This document shows positions 27,151-36,583 of a DNA stretch of 64,000 nt, piece by piece. Every line of letters starts with the position of its first letter. Position 1 is the stretch's first letter. Source of the DNA: an uncultured Bacteroidota bacterium (GTDB taxonomy: Bacteria > Bacteroidota > Bacteroidia > Chitinophagales > Chitinophagaceae). The DNA lies in NCBI GenBank assembly GCA_903905065.1, contig CAIVEW010000089.1, positions 62,001 to 126,000 on the forward strand, written 5' to 3'. The notes beneath the pieces are model-generated. The model had not been told where the DNA came from. It did not search any database and saw only the letters and a list, made by a program, of their open reading frames with translations. Position numbers and translations under genes: made by a program.

Positions 27151-27804
27151 ATGCCGATAATAGCGCCATCAATGCTTTCCGCGGACTTCCTGAACCTGGG
27201 AGCGGAAATAGATATGATAAACGATAGTGAGGCCGACTGGTTTCACCTGGATGTGATGGATGGCCAATTCGTGCCAAATATCAGTTATGGCATGAGCATC
27301 ATCGCGCAGATGAAAAAACGCGCAAAAAAAACCTTTGACGTCCACCTGATGATAGAGCAGCCGGAGCGCTACCTGGCCGAATTTAAAAAGGCAGGTGCAG
27401 ATTATCTCACGGTACACCATGAGACCGGCTATCACATCCACCGCACCCTTACCTCCATAAGAGCACTGGGCATGAAGGCCGGGCTAGCTATAAATCCGCA
27501 TACACCGGTCGAAATGGTGCAGGATATTATTCACGACATCGACCTTCTGCTGGTAATGAGCATTAGCCCTGGTTTTGGTGGCCAACAATTTCTACCGCTC
27601 ACTTTCAGGAAGATCCGGGAAGCTAAAGAACTCATAACTAAAGCCGGAAGCAATACGCTTATTGAGATTGACGGCGGTGTGACCCTGGAAAACGCAACGG
27701 AGATCATTGCTGCCGGCGCCGACGTGCTGGTGGCAGGGAATACGGTGTTTTCTTCCGCTGACCCGAAAGCCACAATAAAAAGTTTAAAGCAGGCGGGGAA
27801 ATAA
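27151..27804 (+). CDS. rpe: ribulose-phosphate 3-epimerase
   Basis: A TIM-barrel enzyme interconverting ribulose 5-phosphate and xylulose 5-phosphate in the pentose phosphate pathway. It has normal length (217 residues) and all family blocks: the start IIAPSMLSADFLNLG, the metal-binding HLDVMDGQFVPNISYG, the DVHLMIEQPERY block, VMSISPGFGGQQF with the catalytic-region residues, and the phosphate-binding IEIDGGV and AGNTVF. The TonB receptor gene begins 28 bases downstream and may be co-transcribed. Confidence 0.96.
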   Translation: MPIIAPSMLSADFLNLGAEIDMINDSEADWFHLDVMDGQFVPNISYGMSIIAQMKKRAKKTFDVHLMIEQPERYLAEFKKAGADYLTVHHETGYHIHRTLTSIRALGMKAGLAINPHTPVEMVQDIIHDIDLLLVMSISPGFGGQQFLPLTFRKIREAKELITKAGSNTLIEIDGGVTLENATEIIAAGADVLVAGNTVFSSADPKATIKSLKQAGK

Positions 27805-27832
27805 AGTTATATTGATCACGTTTAATTGGGGT

Positions 27833-30256
27833 ATGCTTCGGAAACCGGCCTTCTTGTTTGTCTTCTTTCTTTGTTCATGTGTTTGCTCCCTGGCGCAACA
27901 TGCCACGCTGAGTGGCTTTGTGCGGGATGAGAAGGGCAAACCACTTGAATTTGCGATAGTAGCAAATGCTGCCACCGGTATTGGGACCAATACGAACGCC
28001 AAGGGTTTTTACCTTCTTGAAATACCTGCAGAAAAGAACCTGACGATCATTTATTCTTACCAGGGCGAAACCGTGCGCAAAACAATGCAACTGGTTTCGG
28101 GCGAGACGCGTACTCTCGACGTTGCGATCACTGTAAAATCGAATGAGCTGGCAGAGTTTGTACTGAAAGACCCGCGCGCTCGATTTGAAGCCGGCAGTGT
28201 GCTTATAGACCCCACGTTGGCACTCATAAATCCGAGCCCTGACAACAGTATAGAAGGCCTGATAAAACTCGCAGTAGGCTCTCATGATGAACTTACCTCT
28301 CAATATAGTGTACGTGGCGGCAGCTATGACGAGAACCTGGTATATGTGAATGACTTTGAAATATACCGGCCGTTCCTTGTGCGCAGCGGGCAGCAGGAAG
28401 GGCTTAGCTTTATTAACCCCGACCTTGTTGCCAATGTAAACTTCTCTGTAGGCGGCTTCCAGGCCAAGTATGGCGATAAAATGAGTAGTGTGCTTGACGT
28501 AACGTACAAGCGCCCCACTCAATTTGCTGCATCTGTGATGATAAGCCTGCTGGGGGCCAGCCTGCACCTGGAAGGTACCTCCAGGAACCATAAGCTCACC
28601 TATCTTATTGGCGCAAGACAGAAAAGCAATCAGTACCTGTTGCAGTCCCAACCGACGAAGGGTGTGTACAATCCGTCTTTTACGGACCTGCAGGCGCTGG
28701 TGAACTACAAGATCAACAGTAAGTGGGAAGTGGAAGCCATAGCTAACTATGCCCGCAACAGGTTCACTTTCTTCCCTGAAACACAAACGGCCAGCTTTGG
28801 CGTGCTGAACCGGGCATACCAGCTTGACGTATTTTACAACGGTAGCGAGTTCGATCAGTTCGACTCACGATTTGGCGGCATCTCTGCCACTTACCATCCT
28901 ACTGATAGTAAGCTAAAATTAAAGTTCCTTGCATCAGGCTTTCAAACTAATGAATTTGAGACCTACGACATCAACGGCCAGTACTTGTTTGGCGAGTTAC
29001 AAACCGATATGAGTAAGGCTAACTACGGCCAAATAAAAACTTACCTCGGCACGGGCGGCATCCAGGATTTCGCCCGGAACTACCTCACGGTGAATGTGGG
29101 TGATGTGGGGATACGTGGCTCTTACGATGCAAAGAAAAACTTTATACAGTTTGGTGCCAACGGCACGGTCACCAGCATCAGCGATGACCTGCATGAATGG
29201 GAACGTCGCGATTCTGCCGCTTTTACGCAGCCTTATGACCCAGGCTTGTTGCAAATGGCTTATTTCTATCATTCATCTGCCAATTTTAACTACACCCGCC
29301 TTAGTGCATTCGTGCAGGATAATATCCATTTTGACAATGTTGACAGGCTCACGGCTACGGTGGGTGTGCGTTTCAATTACAGTTTTCTCAATAGTGAGTT
29401 CATCACCAGCCCGCGGGTACAACTTGCCTATAAACCGGTATGGGAAAAGGATTGGGTATTTAAATTTTCAACGGGGCTATATGCTCAGCCACCTTTCTAC
29501 CGCGAAATGCGTGACCTGACCGGCGGCATAAACCTGGACCTCAAAGCACAACGATCCTACCAGGCTGTATTGGGCGCAGACCATAATTTCAAGATGTATG
29601 GCAGGCCTTTCAAAATAACCGTAGAGTCTTATTACAAGTATCTTTGGAACCTTGACCCGTATTACTACGACAATGTGCGTATACGCTACACCGGTAAGAA
29701 TGATGCAATAGGCTACGTATATGGCGGCGAGGTGCGCCTGTACGGCGACCTGGTAAAGGATGCAACTTCATGGATCAGCATAGGCATGATGAAAGCCGAG
29801 CAGAAGATAACCGACAGTGCAACTATTCCCGGTTACGCAAATTACTTCCCCCTACCCTCCGATCAGCGGTTCTCGCTCGGGATGTATTTTGAAGACCACC
29901 TGCCACGGAACAAGAACTTTAAGGTGCACATCAGCGCCATCTACGCCACCGGCCTGCCGGTAGGCCCACCTACAGGCCACCTTTACCAGGATGTGTTGCG
30001 CCTGCCCGACTACAAGCGTGTGGACATCGGCTTCTCTGCATTACTGCTGGACTCAAAACGCAAAAACCATCCGGCACACAGTTTCTTCAACAATGTGAAA
30101 AGCATATGGGCCAGCCTGGAGGTTTTTAATCTGCTCGGCATACAGAATACCCTTTCATATACCTGGATACAGGACCAGACGAGTCAGAAGGTATATGCGG
30201 TGCCCAACCGCCTCACATCCCGGCTGCTCAACCTGAAACTGATATTTAATTTTTAA
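27833..30256 (+). CDS. TonB-dependent receptor with carboxypeptidase-regulatory-like domain
   Basis: 807 residues from the ATG encoding MLRKPAFLFVFFLCSCVCSLAQ, a signal peptide; the track's TTG start is 7 codons earlier. The N-terminal Ig-like domain is ATLSGFVRDEKGKPLEFAIV. The plug has the typical SQYSVRGGSYDENLVYVNDFEIYRP but lacks an obvious TonB box before it. The barrel runs to the terminal LKLIFNF with a C-terminal Phe. No SusD or DUF4249 partner is adjacent, so it is an orphan receptor. The ligand is unknown. Confidence 0.92.
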   Translation: MLRKPAFLFVFFLCSCVCSLAQHATLSGFVRDEKGKPLEFAIVANAATGIGTNTNAKGFYLLEIPAEKNLTIIYSYQGETVRKTMQLVSGETRTLDVAITVKSNELAEFVLKDPRARFEAGSVLIDPTLALINPSPDNSIEGLIKLAVGSHDELTSQYSVRGGSYDENLVYVNDFEIYRPFLVRSGQQEGLSFINPDLVANVNFSVGGFQAKYGDKMSSVLDVTYKRPTQFAASVMISLLGASLHLEGTSRNHKLTYLIGARQKSNQYLLQSQPTKGVYNPSFTDLQALVNYKINSKWEVEAIANYARNRFTFFPETQTASFGVLNRAYQLDVFYNGSEFDQFDSRFGGISATYHPTDSKLKLKFLASGFQTNEFETYDINGQYLFGELQTDMSKANYGQIKTYLGTGGIQDFARNYLTVNVGDVGIRGSYDAKKNFIQFGANGTVTSISDDLHEWERRDSAAFTQPYDPGLLQMAYFYHSSANFNYTRLSAFVQDNIHFDNVDRLTATVGVRFNYSFLNSEFITSPRVQLAYKPVWEKDWVFKFSTGLYAQPPFYREMRDLTGGINLDLKAQRSYQAVLGADHNFKMYGRPFKITVESYYKYLWNLDPYYYDNVRIRYTGKNDAIGYVYGGEVRLYGDLVKDATSWISIGMMKAEQKITDSATIPGYANYFPLPSDQRFSLGMYFEDHLPRNKNFKVHISAIYATGLPVGPPTGHLYQDVLRLPDYKRVDIGFSALLLDSKRKNHPAHSFFNNVKSIWASLEVFNLLGIQNTLSYTWIQDQTSQKVYAVPNRLTSRLLNLKLIFNF

Positions 30257-30386
30257 CCCCCGGCCCCCCTAACTTGCCTGTCGGCAGACAGGAGGGGGAG
30301 TTTCCCATGCGATGCAATACATGGAATTCCTAAAACGCTTGCCTGTAAGGCATTTTAGCCATGTTGATAATTTTATCGGAAAAACA

Positions 30387-30417
30387 TTTTGCCGGAAACA
30401 GTATATTCTTATCTTTG
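30387..30417 (+). promoter_or_regulatory. Bacteroidota-type promoter of tRNA-Lys
   Basis: TTTTG, an 18-base spacer, then TATCTTTG, matching the -33/-7 consensus (TTTG ... TAnnTTTG) about 50 bases before the tRNA. It supports assignment of the genome to Bacteroidota. Confidence 0.7.
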
Positions 30418-30465
30418 CGCTCCCAATAACTGGTTTACCAGTCATTGTTTCAGTTCTTATTTTAT

Positions 30466-30538
30466 GATTTCGTAGCTCAGTTGGTAGAGCAATACACTTT
30501 TAATGTATGGGTCTTGGGTTCGAGTCCCAACGGAATCA
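30466..30538 (+). tRNA. tRNA-Lys (anticodon TTT)
   Basis: A 73-nt cloverleaf. The acceptor arms GATTTCG and CGGAATC pair over seven positions with one G-T, and the discriminator is A. The D arm is GCTCAGTTGGTAGAGC. The anticodon stem ATACA/TGTAT encloses loop CTTTTAA with anticodon TTT. The T arm is GGGTTCGAGTCCC in context. No CCA is encoded. An integrase gene follows within 160 bases, so its 3' end is the likely attachment site of the element to the right. Confidence 0.96.
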
Positions 30539-30541
30539 CTT

Positions 30542-30571
30542 GTAAGGGGTTACAGCAATGTAGCCCCTTAC
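30542..30571 (+). terminator. terminator after tRNA-Lys
   Basis: The stem GTAAGGGG/CCCCTTAC, extended by inner TAC/GTA pairs, is followed by CATTTTTA. If the element integrates in the tRNA 3' end, this hairpin belongs to the element side. Confidence 0.6.
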
Positions 30572-30697
30572 TCATTTTTACCTAGCGTTACTTGAAAGGG
30601 TTGATTTTAAAGCATTTATAACAAGGCCCTCTGTTCGAGAGTTTCTACCTTTAGACAGGTTTACACATTGTTAATCGACTAAAAAATCGACCAAATT

Positions 30698-32029
30698 ATG
30701 TGGATACCATTAAAAGCCATAATCGGCAAGAAACCCCGCAAAGACGGCAATTCCCCCATCTACTTCCAGTACTGCTACAGTTCAACAAACAGGACATTGT
30801 TGAATACAGAGATCGCAATACCTAAGCAATATTGGAACAGCAAACGGCAATGTATTTCAAAGCTGTTACCCGGCGAGATCGCGGATTTTGAAATACTGAA
30901 TAGTGAAGTTAGCCGCATCAAAAAAATCATTGAAAAGATCATTGAGTATGGAACGAGCATCAACACGCCCAATATTGGCGTATATGTGAAGAATACCTTC
31001 GATCCACACTTTGATGTAGATACTCTGAAAACTACCCAAGAACCAATTCAGATATACAAGAAAGAGCCAGACTTTTTTGCCGAGATAGATTCGTTTATGA
31101 ACGCCAAGAAAACCACCATCACGGAATATACTCTTGCGACGTTCAGAATAATGAAGCAGCGTTTAGTGGCCTTTGAAGCCTATCGAAATAAAAAAATCAC
31201 CTTTGGTTGTCTCGACTACAATTTCTATTCAGAGCTGATGGACTTTCTTACTTACTACTATGTACAGTCCCGTAAACGGGAGGTCATCTATGGACTAAAG
31301 GCCTCTACTATCGGGAGGACGGTCAAGCAACTTCGCATTTTCATAAGGGATAGAGTTAGACGAAAGGTAATATCTCCCATTGACATGGAAGATTTCAAGG
31401 TGATTGATGAGGAAGCAGACGCAATCTACCTGTCGTATGAAGAAATAGGGAAGATATATTCGCTGGACTTGGCTGACGACCAAACGTTAGAACTATACAG
31501 GGATATGTTTGTATTTGGGAGTCTTACCGGATTGCGTTTCTCCGATTATTCAAGCCTCCAATGGGAGGATTTGCGTAATGGGTTGCTCTATAAAAAAGCG
31601 AAAAAAGTGGACGCATGGGTCATCATTCCGCTGAGAAAGGAGGCAATTGAAATTTTCACTAAGCACTATTCAAAAGGTACACCCAAGATATCAAACCCAG
31701 TATTTAACAAGTACATTAAAGTGATCGCCGAAAAAGCAGGTATTACTAAACTCATTACATTCAGCTATAAGAAAGGAACCAAAAATATCATTGAAACTAA
31801 GCCGAAGTCGAAATGGGTTACCTCCCACACCTGCCGCCGATCTTTCTGCACAAACGAATACCTAGCAGGAACTGAGATCAGCTTGATAATGAAAATCTCC
31901 GGTCATAAAACCCACAAAGATTTTTTTAAGTATATCCGGGTTACTCAAGAAGAAGCCGCCCGTCAAATTCAAGAGATTTGGGTTGCGAGGAATAACATGA
32001 GCGCATTTTCCTTGACCAAAACCGGGTAG
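30698..32029 (+). CDS. tyrosine recombinase / integrase of the element
   Basis: A 443-residue site-specific recombinase of the Bacteroidota integrative-element type. It has an N-terminal arm-binding domain (WIPLKAIIGKKPRKDGNSPI), a SAM-like core-binding domain (about 125-225) and the catalytic domain with SLTGLRFSDYSSLQWEDL (Arg I), SHTCRRSFCT (HxxR), SGHKTHKDF (His III) and the nucleophile tyrosine in FFKYIRVT near residue 411. All catalytic residues look intact. It should catalyse integration and excision at the tRNA-Lys next to it. Confidence 0.93.
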   Translation: MWIPLKAIIGKKPRKDGNSPIYFQYCYSSTNRTLLNTEIAIPKQYWNSKRQCISKLLPGEIADFEILNSEVSRIKKIIEKIIEYGTSINTPNIGVYVKNTFDPHFDVDTLKTTQEPIQIYKKEPDFFAEIDSFMNAKKTTITEYTLATFRIMKQRLVAFEAYRNKKITFGCLDYNFYSELMDFLTYYYVQSRKREVIYGLKASTIGRTVKQLRIFIRDRVRRKVISPIDMEDFKVIDEEADAIYLSYEEIGKIYSLDLADDQTLELYRDMFVFGSLTGLRFSDYSSLQWEDLRNGLLYKKAKKVDAWVIIPLRKEAIEIFTKHYSKGTPKISNPVFNKYIKVIAEKAGITKLITFSYKKGTKNIIETKPKSKWVTSHTCRRSFCTNEYLAGTEISLIMKISGHKTHKDFFKYIRVTQEEAARQIQEIWVARNNMSAFSLTKTG

Positions 32030-32031
32030 TC

Positions 32032-32340
32032 TTATTTATCTTTCTGGATCAGTTTTTCAATGTCATTCCACAGGAAGAATACCCTTGATTTGATCTTATA
32101 CTGCTTTAGTAAACCCTCCTTTACCCACACATGCAACGTCTGCCGGGAGATAGTGAGTATCTTGCAAACCTCGCTTGCTTTGTACAAGGGCTTTTGAGCA
32201 AGCCCTTGTACTTCATAGCTTACGGGCTGTTCCTTGCCTGTTTGGGCTTTTTGCAGTTCGCTTCTGAACAGTTCGCGTACCTTCTCCCAAAGTTCATCAG
32301 GGTCATACGGGAATAACATTGGTGCATACTGGTCTTTCAT
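32032..32340 (-). CDS. helix-turn-helix (MerR/excisionase-like) protein
   Basis: A 102-residue DNA-binding protein whose C-terminal half is a winged helix of the excisionase/MerR type (LYKASEVCKILTISRQTLHVWVKEGLLKQYKIKSR). It is convergent with the integrase (2 bases between stops) and follows the relaxase gene on its own strand. This is the usual position for a recombination directionality factor, so an Xis role is likely but inferred. Confidence 0.75.
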   Translation of the reverse strand: MKDQYAPMLFPYDPDELWEKVRELFRSELQKAQTGKEQPVSYEVQGLAQKPLYKASEVCKILTISRQTLHVWVKEGLLKQYKIKSRVFFLWNDIEKLIQKDK

Positions 32341-32383
32341 ACTGACTATTTTAAAAGTTAAAACATTGCATTCTTATTCGCTT

Positions 32384-33781
32384 CTACCTATCTATTTCAT
32401 CATCGTCTCTGTCCAGGTCGATATCTGGCTTCGTGTCATTTTCATCGTCTAAATCATTCTCCCTGCCTTCCTCAATATCGCTATCTTCTTTAGTATCTCT
32501 GTTGTCATGTGCATCAAGATCCTTATCAGGTGATTGCGAAAGCCCGGTATCAGATTTAAAAGTGCTGCCGTTGCCTTTTGAGGAATCGTTCGCAAGAGAA
32601 GTAGAGAGGGTCGTATCTATGCCCTTTCCCTTTTCAAACTCACTGCTTCGGTTCAACATTTTTTGCTGATAATTCCTTTTCTCGTTGTCGTCCATCCCCT
32701 TTGTAACGTCCTCGTATGTACTCTGTTTTGACGCCTGTTCCTGTTTGTTCAGTTCTGCCAACCGGTTGCTCCGGCCACCGCGCAACTGCTGTATTTCCTT
32801 CAACTCCTTACCTTCCCTTTCTTTTAGCATTTCAAGATCATTTATCCTTTCTTTGAAACCTAAATTGCTAAATCTAAATTTGTGTTCCCCGTCAAACTTT
32901 ACACCCTGCAGTCTGCCATTTCTAAAATATGGCTCATGCCCATGAGTTTGCAACTGACTAAGAAAATGCTCTGTAGAGGTAGACTTTGAGTAAATCGTTT
33001 CGAGCAACCCAAGCAAAATATCCTTATCTACAGAGCGTTCGTGCGTTTTTATATTTTTTTCAACAGCCCTATTTATTTGCATATCCTTTGACCTACCATG
33101 TTCAGGTAAACTATGTACCAATTGGGGGTATTTTTCCTTCTGATACGCCTGCATGGCGAGTTTCTGTTCCTGAAATTGCTGCTTCGACACTCTATTTGCC
33201 AGACCGGTGCAGTATTGGGTGCCGCTTTGAACAAGATGGATATGAATATGCTCCTTATCCTGATGCACCGCCCCGAGGAACAGGCTGTTATCCCCTCTTA
33301 AGGACATATACTTCTGGGCAATGTCCTTTAGTATTCCTTCATTGATTTGCTTAGTATCAAGGTTGGAAAATGAGATAATGTGATGATAGGCTTTCACATT
33401 GTTGTTTCTGACATGCTGCCGCATCTTTTCATTTTCAGTAAATGCTTTTACATATCCCGCTATGCTCCGGGCTCGAATATTCTGCTTAATCAAAATCCCC
33501 GGTAATTTCTGTACAACCTCCTTTTTGTCTTGTTTTAAAATATGCTCTTGAATAAACTTAACCATGTTGCCATCTTTGGCGTGTTCCTTAAATTCTTTCA
33601 TCAGTGCGCTATCATTACGTTCAACCTCCAAATAGTACCGATCTTTTTCTGACAACTTAATCCCCGGAATATATGGTTGCTTATACGGCTTCTCCCTAAC
33701 CGGCTCTATCTTATGGTCGGCAAGCACATATTTTATAAGCTGGTCAACATTACCTTTCCGTGAGAGGCATTTAATTATCAC
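32384..33781 (-). CDS. relaxase / mobilization nuclease (MobB-like)
   Basis: A 465-residue HUH relaxase of the PF03432 type that would nick the element at oriT and lead the strand into the recipient. The N-terminus MIIKCLSRKGNVDQLIKYVL is typical. The metal-binding histidines lie in KEHIHIHLVQSG near residue 180, with an additional HHIISFSN segment. The C-terminal 150 residues are low-complexity and strongly acidic at the end (DIEEGRENDLDDENDTKPD). It starts with GTG, overlapping the stop of the MobC-like gene by 4 bases, so translation is coupled. Confidence 0.85.
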   Translation of the reverse strand: MIIKCLSRKGNVDQLIKYVLADHKIEPVREKPYKQPYIPGIKLSEKDRYYLEVERNDSALMKEFKEHAKDGNMVKFIQEHILKQDKKEVVQKLPGILIKQNIRARSIAGYVKAFTENEKMRQHVRNNNVKAYHHIISFSNLDTKQINEGILKDIAQKYMSLRGDNSLFLGAVHQDKEHIHIHLVQSGTQYCTGLANRVSKQQFQEQKLAMQAYQKEKYPQLVHSLPEHGRSKDMQINRAVEKNIKTHERSVDKDILLGLLETIYSKSTSTEHFLSQLQTHGHEPYFRNGRLQGVKFDGEHKFRFSNLGFKERINDLEMLKEREGKELKEIQQLRGGRSNRLAELNKQEQASKQSTYEDVTKGMDDNEKRNYQQKMLNRSSEFEKGKGIDTTLSTSLANDSSKGNGSTFKSDTGLSQSPDKDLDAHDNRDTKEDSDIEEGRENDLDDENDTKPDIDLDRDDDEIDR

Positions 33782-34260
33782 ACGACAGTTCCTTTAATTT
33801 CCTTCGGGTTGTACAGTTCTTCAATCACCTTCTGTTCCAATGCTGCCATCTGCGATAGTAGCGCCCGCCCTGCTTCAAAAGGCACTCTGTTTTCATCAAA
33901 CAACTTCTGAAGAGCGTTATAGTTCATCGCCAAAAGCTGCCGGATTGTTGCCAAAGCCAACGGATCGGGTGCGAGGTACTGCTTCCTGATATTGGCCAGG
34001 CAACTTTCCTTAATGAAGCGCGTCAGGCTGCGCTTATGCTTTTTTGTTGCTTGGGTCATCTCGGTAGCTTCTGATGCTGTAAGCGATATAGTTATCTGCT
34101 TTTGGGCTTTCCTGTGCCTTTGCCGCCATCTTGCCTTGTATTCGTTCCAATATGCTTTCCGGGCAACAGCAATATCCTGATCGCTCCCCGTTTCTAGCAC
34201 CTTTGTGCTGTGCAGGTAAGCGTAAACACCACTTTTCTTTTTGATAGCCCTTTGCGTCAT
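33778..34260 (-). CDS. MobC-like mobilization accessory protein
   Basis: A 160-residue basic protein. The central segment (ISLTASEATEMTQATKKHKRSLTRFIKESC) looks like a ribbon-helix-helix DNA-binding fold, as in MobC/relaxosome accessory proteins. A helical C-terminus (NYNALQKLFDENRVPFEAGRALLSQMAALEQKVIEELYN) follows. It overlaps by 4 bases with the coupling-protein gene upstream and with the relaxase gene downstream, so the three are a translationally coupled unit. A role in oriT recognition is inferred. Confidence 0.75.
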   Translation of the reverse strand: MTQRAIKKKSGVYAYLHSTKVLETGSDQDIAVARKAYWNEYKARWRQRHRKAQKQITISLTASEATEMTQATKKHKRSLTRFIKESCLANIRKQYLAPDPLALATIRQLLAMNYNALQKLFDENRVPFEAGRALLSQMAALEQKVIEELYNPKEIKGTVV

Positions 34261-35660
34261 TTAAATGGAATTAAAGGCGGTTCAATTATGTTCTTTACTT
34301 GCAATGGATGCGGCGGCAATGAAGACAGCTTCCGTAGCCAAAAGTTTTTGTAATAAGGAAGGGTCTTGCTACGCAGTGGGGCTGAGTTATTTATCAGAAT
34401 AATCGCCTCATTTGCCATCCGCAGCTCATCCACTGACATCAACTCCCGCACTCCTTTTTCTTTACCAGTTTCCTCGTCAATTACTGTGTATTTCCCAAGG
34501 ATATGCGACAGTTCGCGACATGTATGCAACGGCTGTCCAGGCAAATAAATCTGACATCCACAGTTTGTTTTTATTTGGTGTGCCTCGCTTTGCCCATACT
34601 TTGAAATGAGGGCTATTTCGTCTTGCATACACAACGTTAAAGATGAATTAAATTTTCTTATATTTGATATTGTGGTAGACATCGCTGGAAACTTCATTGT
34701 AGCGAATTCGTCTAACAATATGAAAATGCTGCGCTCATCTTTATCAGGTATTCTAGAAAGAATGAAATTGAAAAGACTTTGAAAAAACAAAGCTGACAAA
34801 GGCCGGAAATAAATCAAGTGCTGCAAAGGATTGCAAACGAAAATAGCTACCGGAAAATCAGGATTACGGAGCATGCCGAAATCGATAGTATGAGTTGCCG
34901 TTGTTTTGCATACTTCTTTATCGTTCCACAAATTCAAAGCCACTCTGGTCGAAATTATTATTGACTGCAAAGTTTTGTCACCAACAACAAGCATTGCCTT
35001 ATATGAACTAATTAGCTCAGGGTCAGTTTTTATAAACATTTGGTCAATTTCATGCTCTGTATCGGTTGCGAATTTCTCCAACAGTCTGAGCACGTTCTGC
35101 AGCGTCCGGTATTGTACGTCTGCATAGAATACGAGATACCGTATGAACAATGACAGCAGCATGATGCTACTTTGTTCCCAAAATATTTCCGTTTTCGATT
35201 CACCCATTGCGTTATGAATGATAAGCAGGGCGACCTTTTGAATGTCAGATATAGTTTTGCATTCAAGCAGAGGATTGAACGACTCTGAATGAGTAGCATC
35301 GGAAAAATCAATTCGTAAAATCAAGTAACCTTTTTGGGCTAGATAGCCGCTGGTTCGCTGATAAATCTCTCCTGAAACATCGTTGAAAACAACAGATGAT
35401 TTTCCCCGGGCGATAGACACCGCCGATGAAATAATGACGGTGCTGGACTTACCGCTTCCGGTTGGTCCGAAAAGGGCAATATTGGTCATGGATTGGCTCC
35501 TTGTGATGGCTTTATGTCCCGTTACCGCCACTCCGAGGTTTAACCTGGACAGATGTTCATAATCACTCCCGAAATGCGCGTTGTAGGTATGTACCGACTT
35601 TTTCCGGCCTCCAAGTATAATGATAACCGCAAGGCCTATGCTAATGACACCGTAAATCAT
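34257..35660 (-). CDS. type IV coupling protein (VirD4/TraG/TraD family)
   Basis: 467 residues from the ATG encoding MIYGVISIGLAVIIILGG, one N-terminal TM helix; the track start adds 22 residues. Walker A is ALFGPTGSGKSSTVIIS and Walker B is IFILLDEFATMKFP. It also has the VirD4-type NDVSGEIYQRTSGYLAQKG and CGCQIYLPGQP segments. It would dock the relaxase-DNA complex onto a secretion channel. The gene heads a coupled trio with mobC and relaxase. No pore genes are adjacent, so a partner T4SS must lie beyond the window or come from another element. Confidence 0.88.
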   Translation of the reverse strand: MIYGVISIGLAVIIILGGRKKSVHTYNAHFGSDYEHLSRLNLGVAVTGHKAITRSQSMTNIALFGPTGSGKSSTVIISSAVSIARGKSSVVFNDVSGEIYQRTSGYLAQKGYLILRIDFSDATHSESFNPLLECKTISDIQKVALLIIHNAMGESKTEIFWEQSSIMLLSLFIRYLVFYADVQYRTLQNVLRLLEKFATDTEHEIDQMFIKTDPELISSYKAMLVVGDKTLQSIIISTRVALNLWNDKEVCKTTATHTIDFGMLRNPDFPVAIFVCNPLQHLIYFRPLSALFFQSLFNFILSRIPDKDERSIFILLDEFATMKFPAMSTTISNIRKFNSSLTLCMQDEIALISKYGQSEAHQIKTNCGCQIYLPGQPLHTCRELSHILGKYTVIDEETGKEKGVRELMSVDELRMANEAIILINNSAPLRSKTLPYYKNFWLRKLSSLPPHPLQVKNIIEPPLIPFK

Positions 35661-35824
35661 TTTTTCACAAATTTTAAGATGAACTCGCTGAAGAAAACAC
35701 ATAGTTGACCAGTGCCTTTTAGGCACCAGCCAACTACTAGTAAAGTCAATTTCAGAACGGACAAAAAAAGCTGCGATAATAATTGCAGGACAACATTCCC
35801 ACCTTTTTCATGGCTCATAACAGT

Positions 35825-36571
35825 CTAAGATTTAGTGTTATCAAAAACTATATTTGCCCCAACATGTACCTCCGCACCGGCTTCCTCAAACAGCTTTTTG
35901 TAGAACACGGACATCAACGTGAAGTATTCATTATCCCTATCTGTTTTCGGCTTAAACGAAATCCATATGGTAAGCCCATGCAAATTGCCGGGCTTGCCAT
36001 ACTGAGACAATAATTCTTTTACTTTTTCAGGATGCTTTTTGATCAGGTTGCGATCACTGTCCCTATATATTGAAAAGACACTCGTGTTGTCGCAGCAGTC
36101 CGTGTAGGCAGTAACAGCTTTTACATCTGCTTTTATGGCGGAAATCCTATTTACTTCCTCAATGAAAGGAGCATAGATATTCGATTTCGGATAACCCTTA
36201 TTTTGACCGTTTACTGCATTAATCACAGTATCTACGTTCTGCTCAAACTTGTGTATTTCATTGTCCCTTTCGTCTGGGTTTGACAACAAAAAGAAACGAC
36301 CGGGCAATGCTAAAGTGCGGCTCTCGGTATACTTGAACTCTGAAAACGTGCGAACATTCAGTTGTACGCTCTGCCATTTGTGTTCGGCCAGATTAAGCGG
36401 CTGTAATACATCCATCCGGGTTGGACGTACTATGAACTGTTCCGTCTCATCTACAAGTACCGATTCCGCTACGCTACGGGAATATACCGGGAGGTATGAT
36501 GCATACGAATAGTATGCCCATCCCAATCCTATCAAAAGGATCGCTATTGAACTGTATCTTATTATTTTCAT
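35825..36571 (-). CDS. hypothetical membrane-anchored protein of the mobilization operon
   Basis: A 248-residue protein with an N-terminal TM/signal-anchor (IIRYSSIAILLIGLGWAYYSY). The exported part has no recognised motif but has well-formed strands (WQSVQLNVRTFSEFKYTESRTLALPGRFFLLSNP and GNLHGLTIWISFKPKT). It lies 12 bases downstream of the coiled-coil membrane protein gene and upstream of the coupling-protein gene. Its place in the operon suggests a role in transfer or at the donor envelope. I cannot name a family. Confidence 0.6.
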   Translation of the reverse strand: MKIIRYSSIAILLIGLGWAYYSYASYLPVYSRSVAESVLVDETEQFIVRPTRMDVLQPLNLAEHKWQSVQLNVRTFSEFKYTESRTLALPGRFFLLSNPDERDNEIHKFEQNVDTVINAVNGQNKGYPKSNIYAPFIEEVNRISAIKADVKAVTAYTDCCDNTSVFSIYRDSDRNLIKKHPEKVKELLSQYGKPGNLHGLTIWISFKPKTDRDNEYFTLMSVFYKKLFEEAGAEVHVGANIVFDNTKS

Positions 36572-36583
36572 AAAAGCAGTTTT

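Noticed and set aside
27875-28786. 303-codon minus-strand ORF opposite the second TonB receptor
   Set aside because: Antisense frame of a clearly coding gene, with no promoter or domain.
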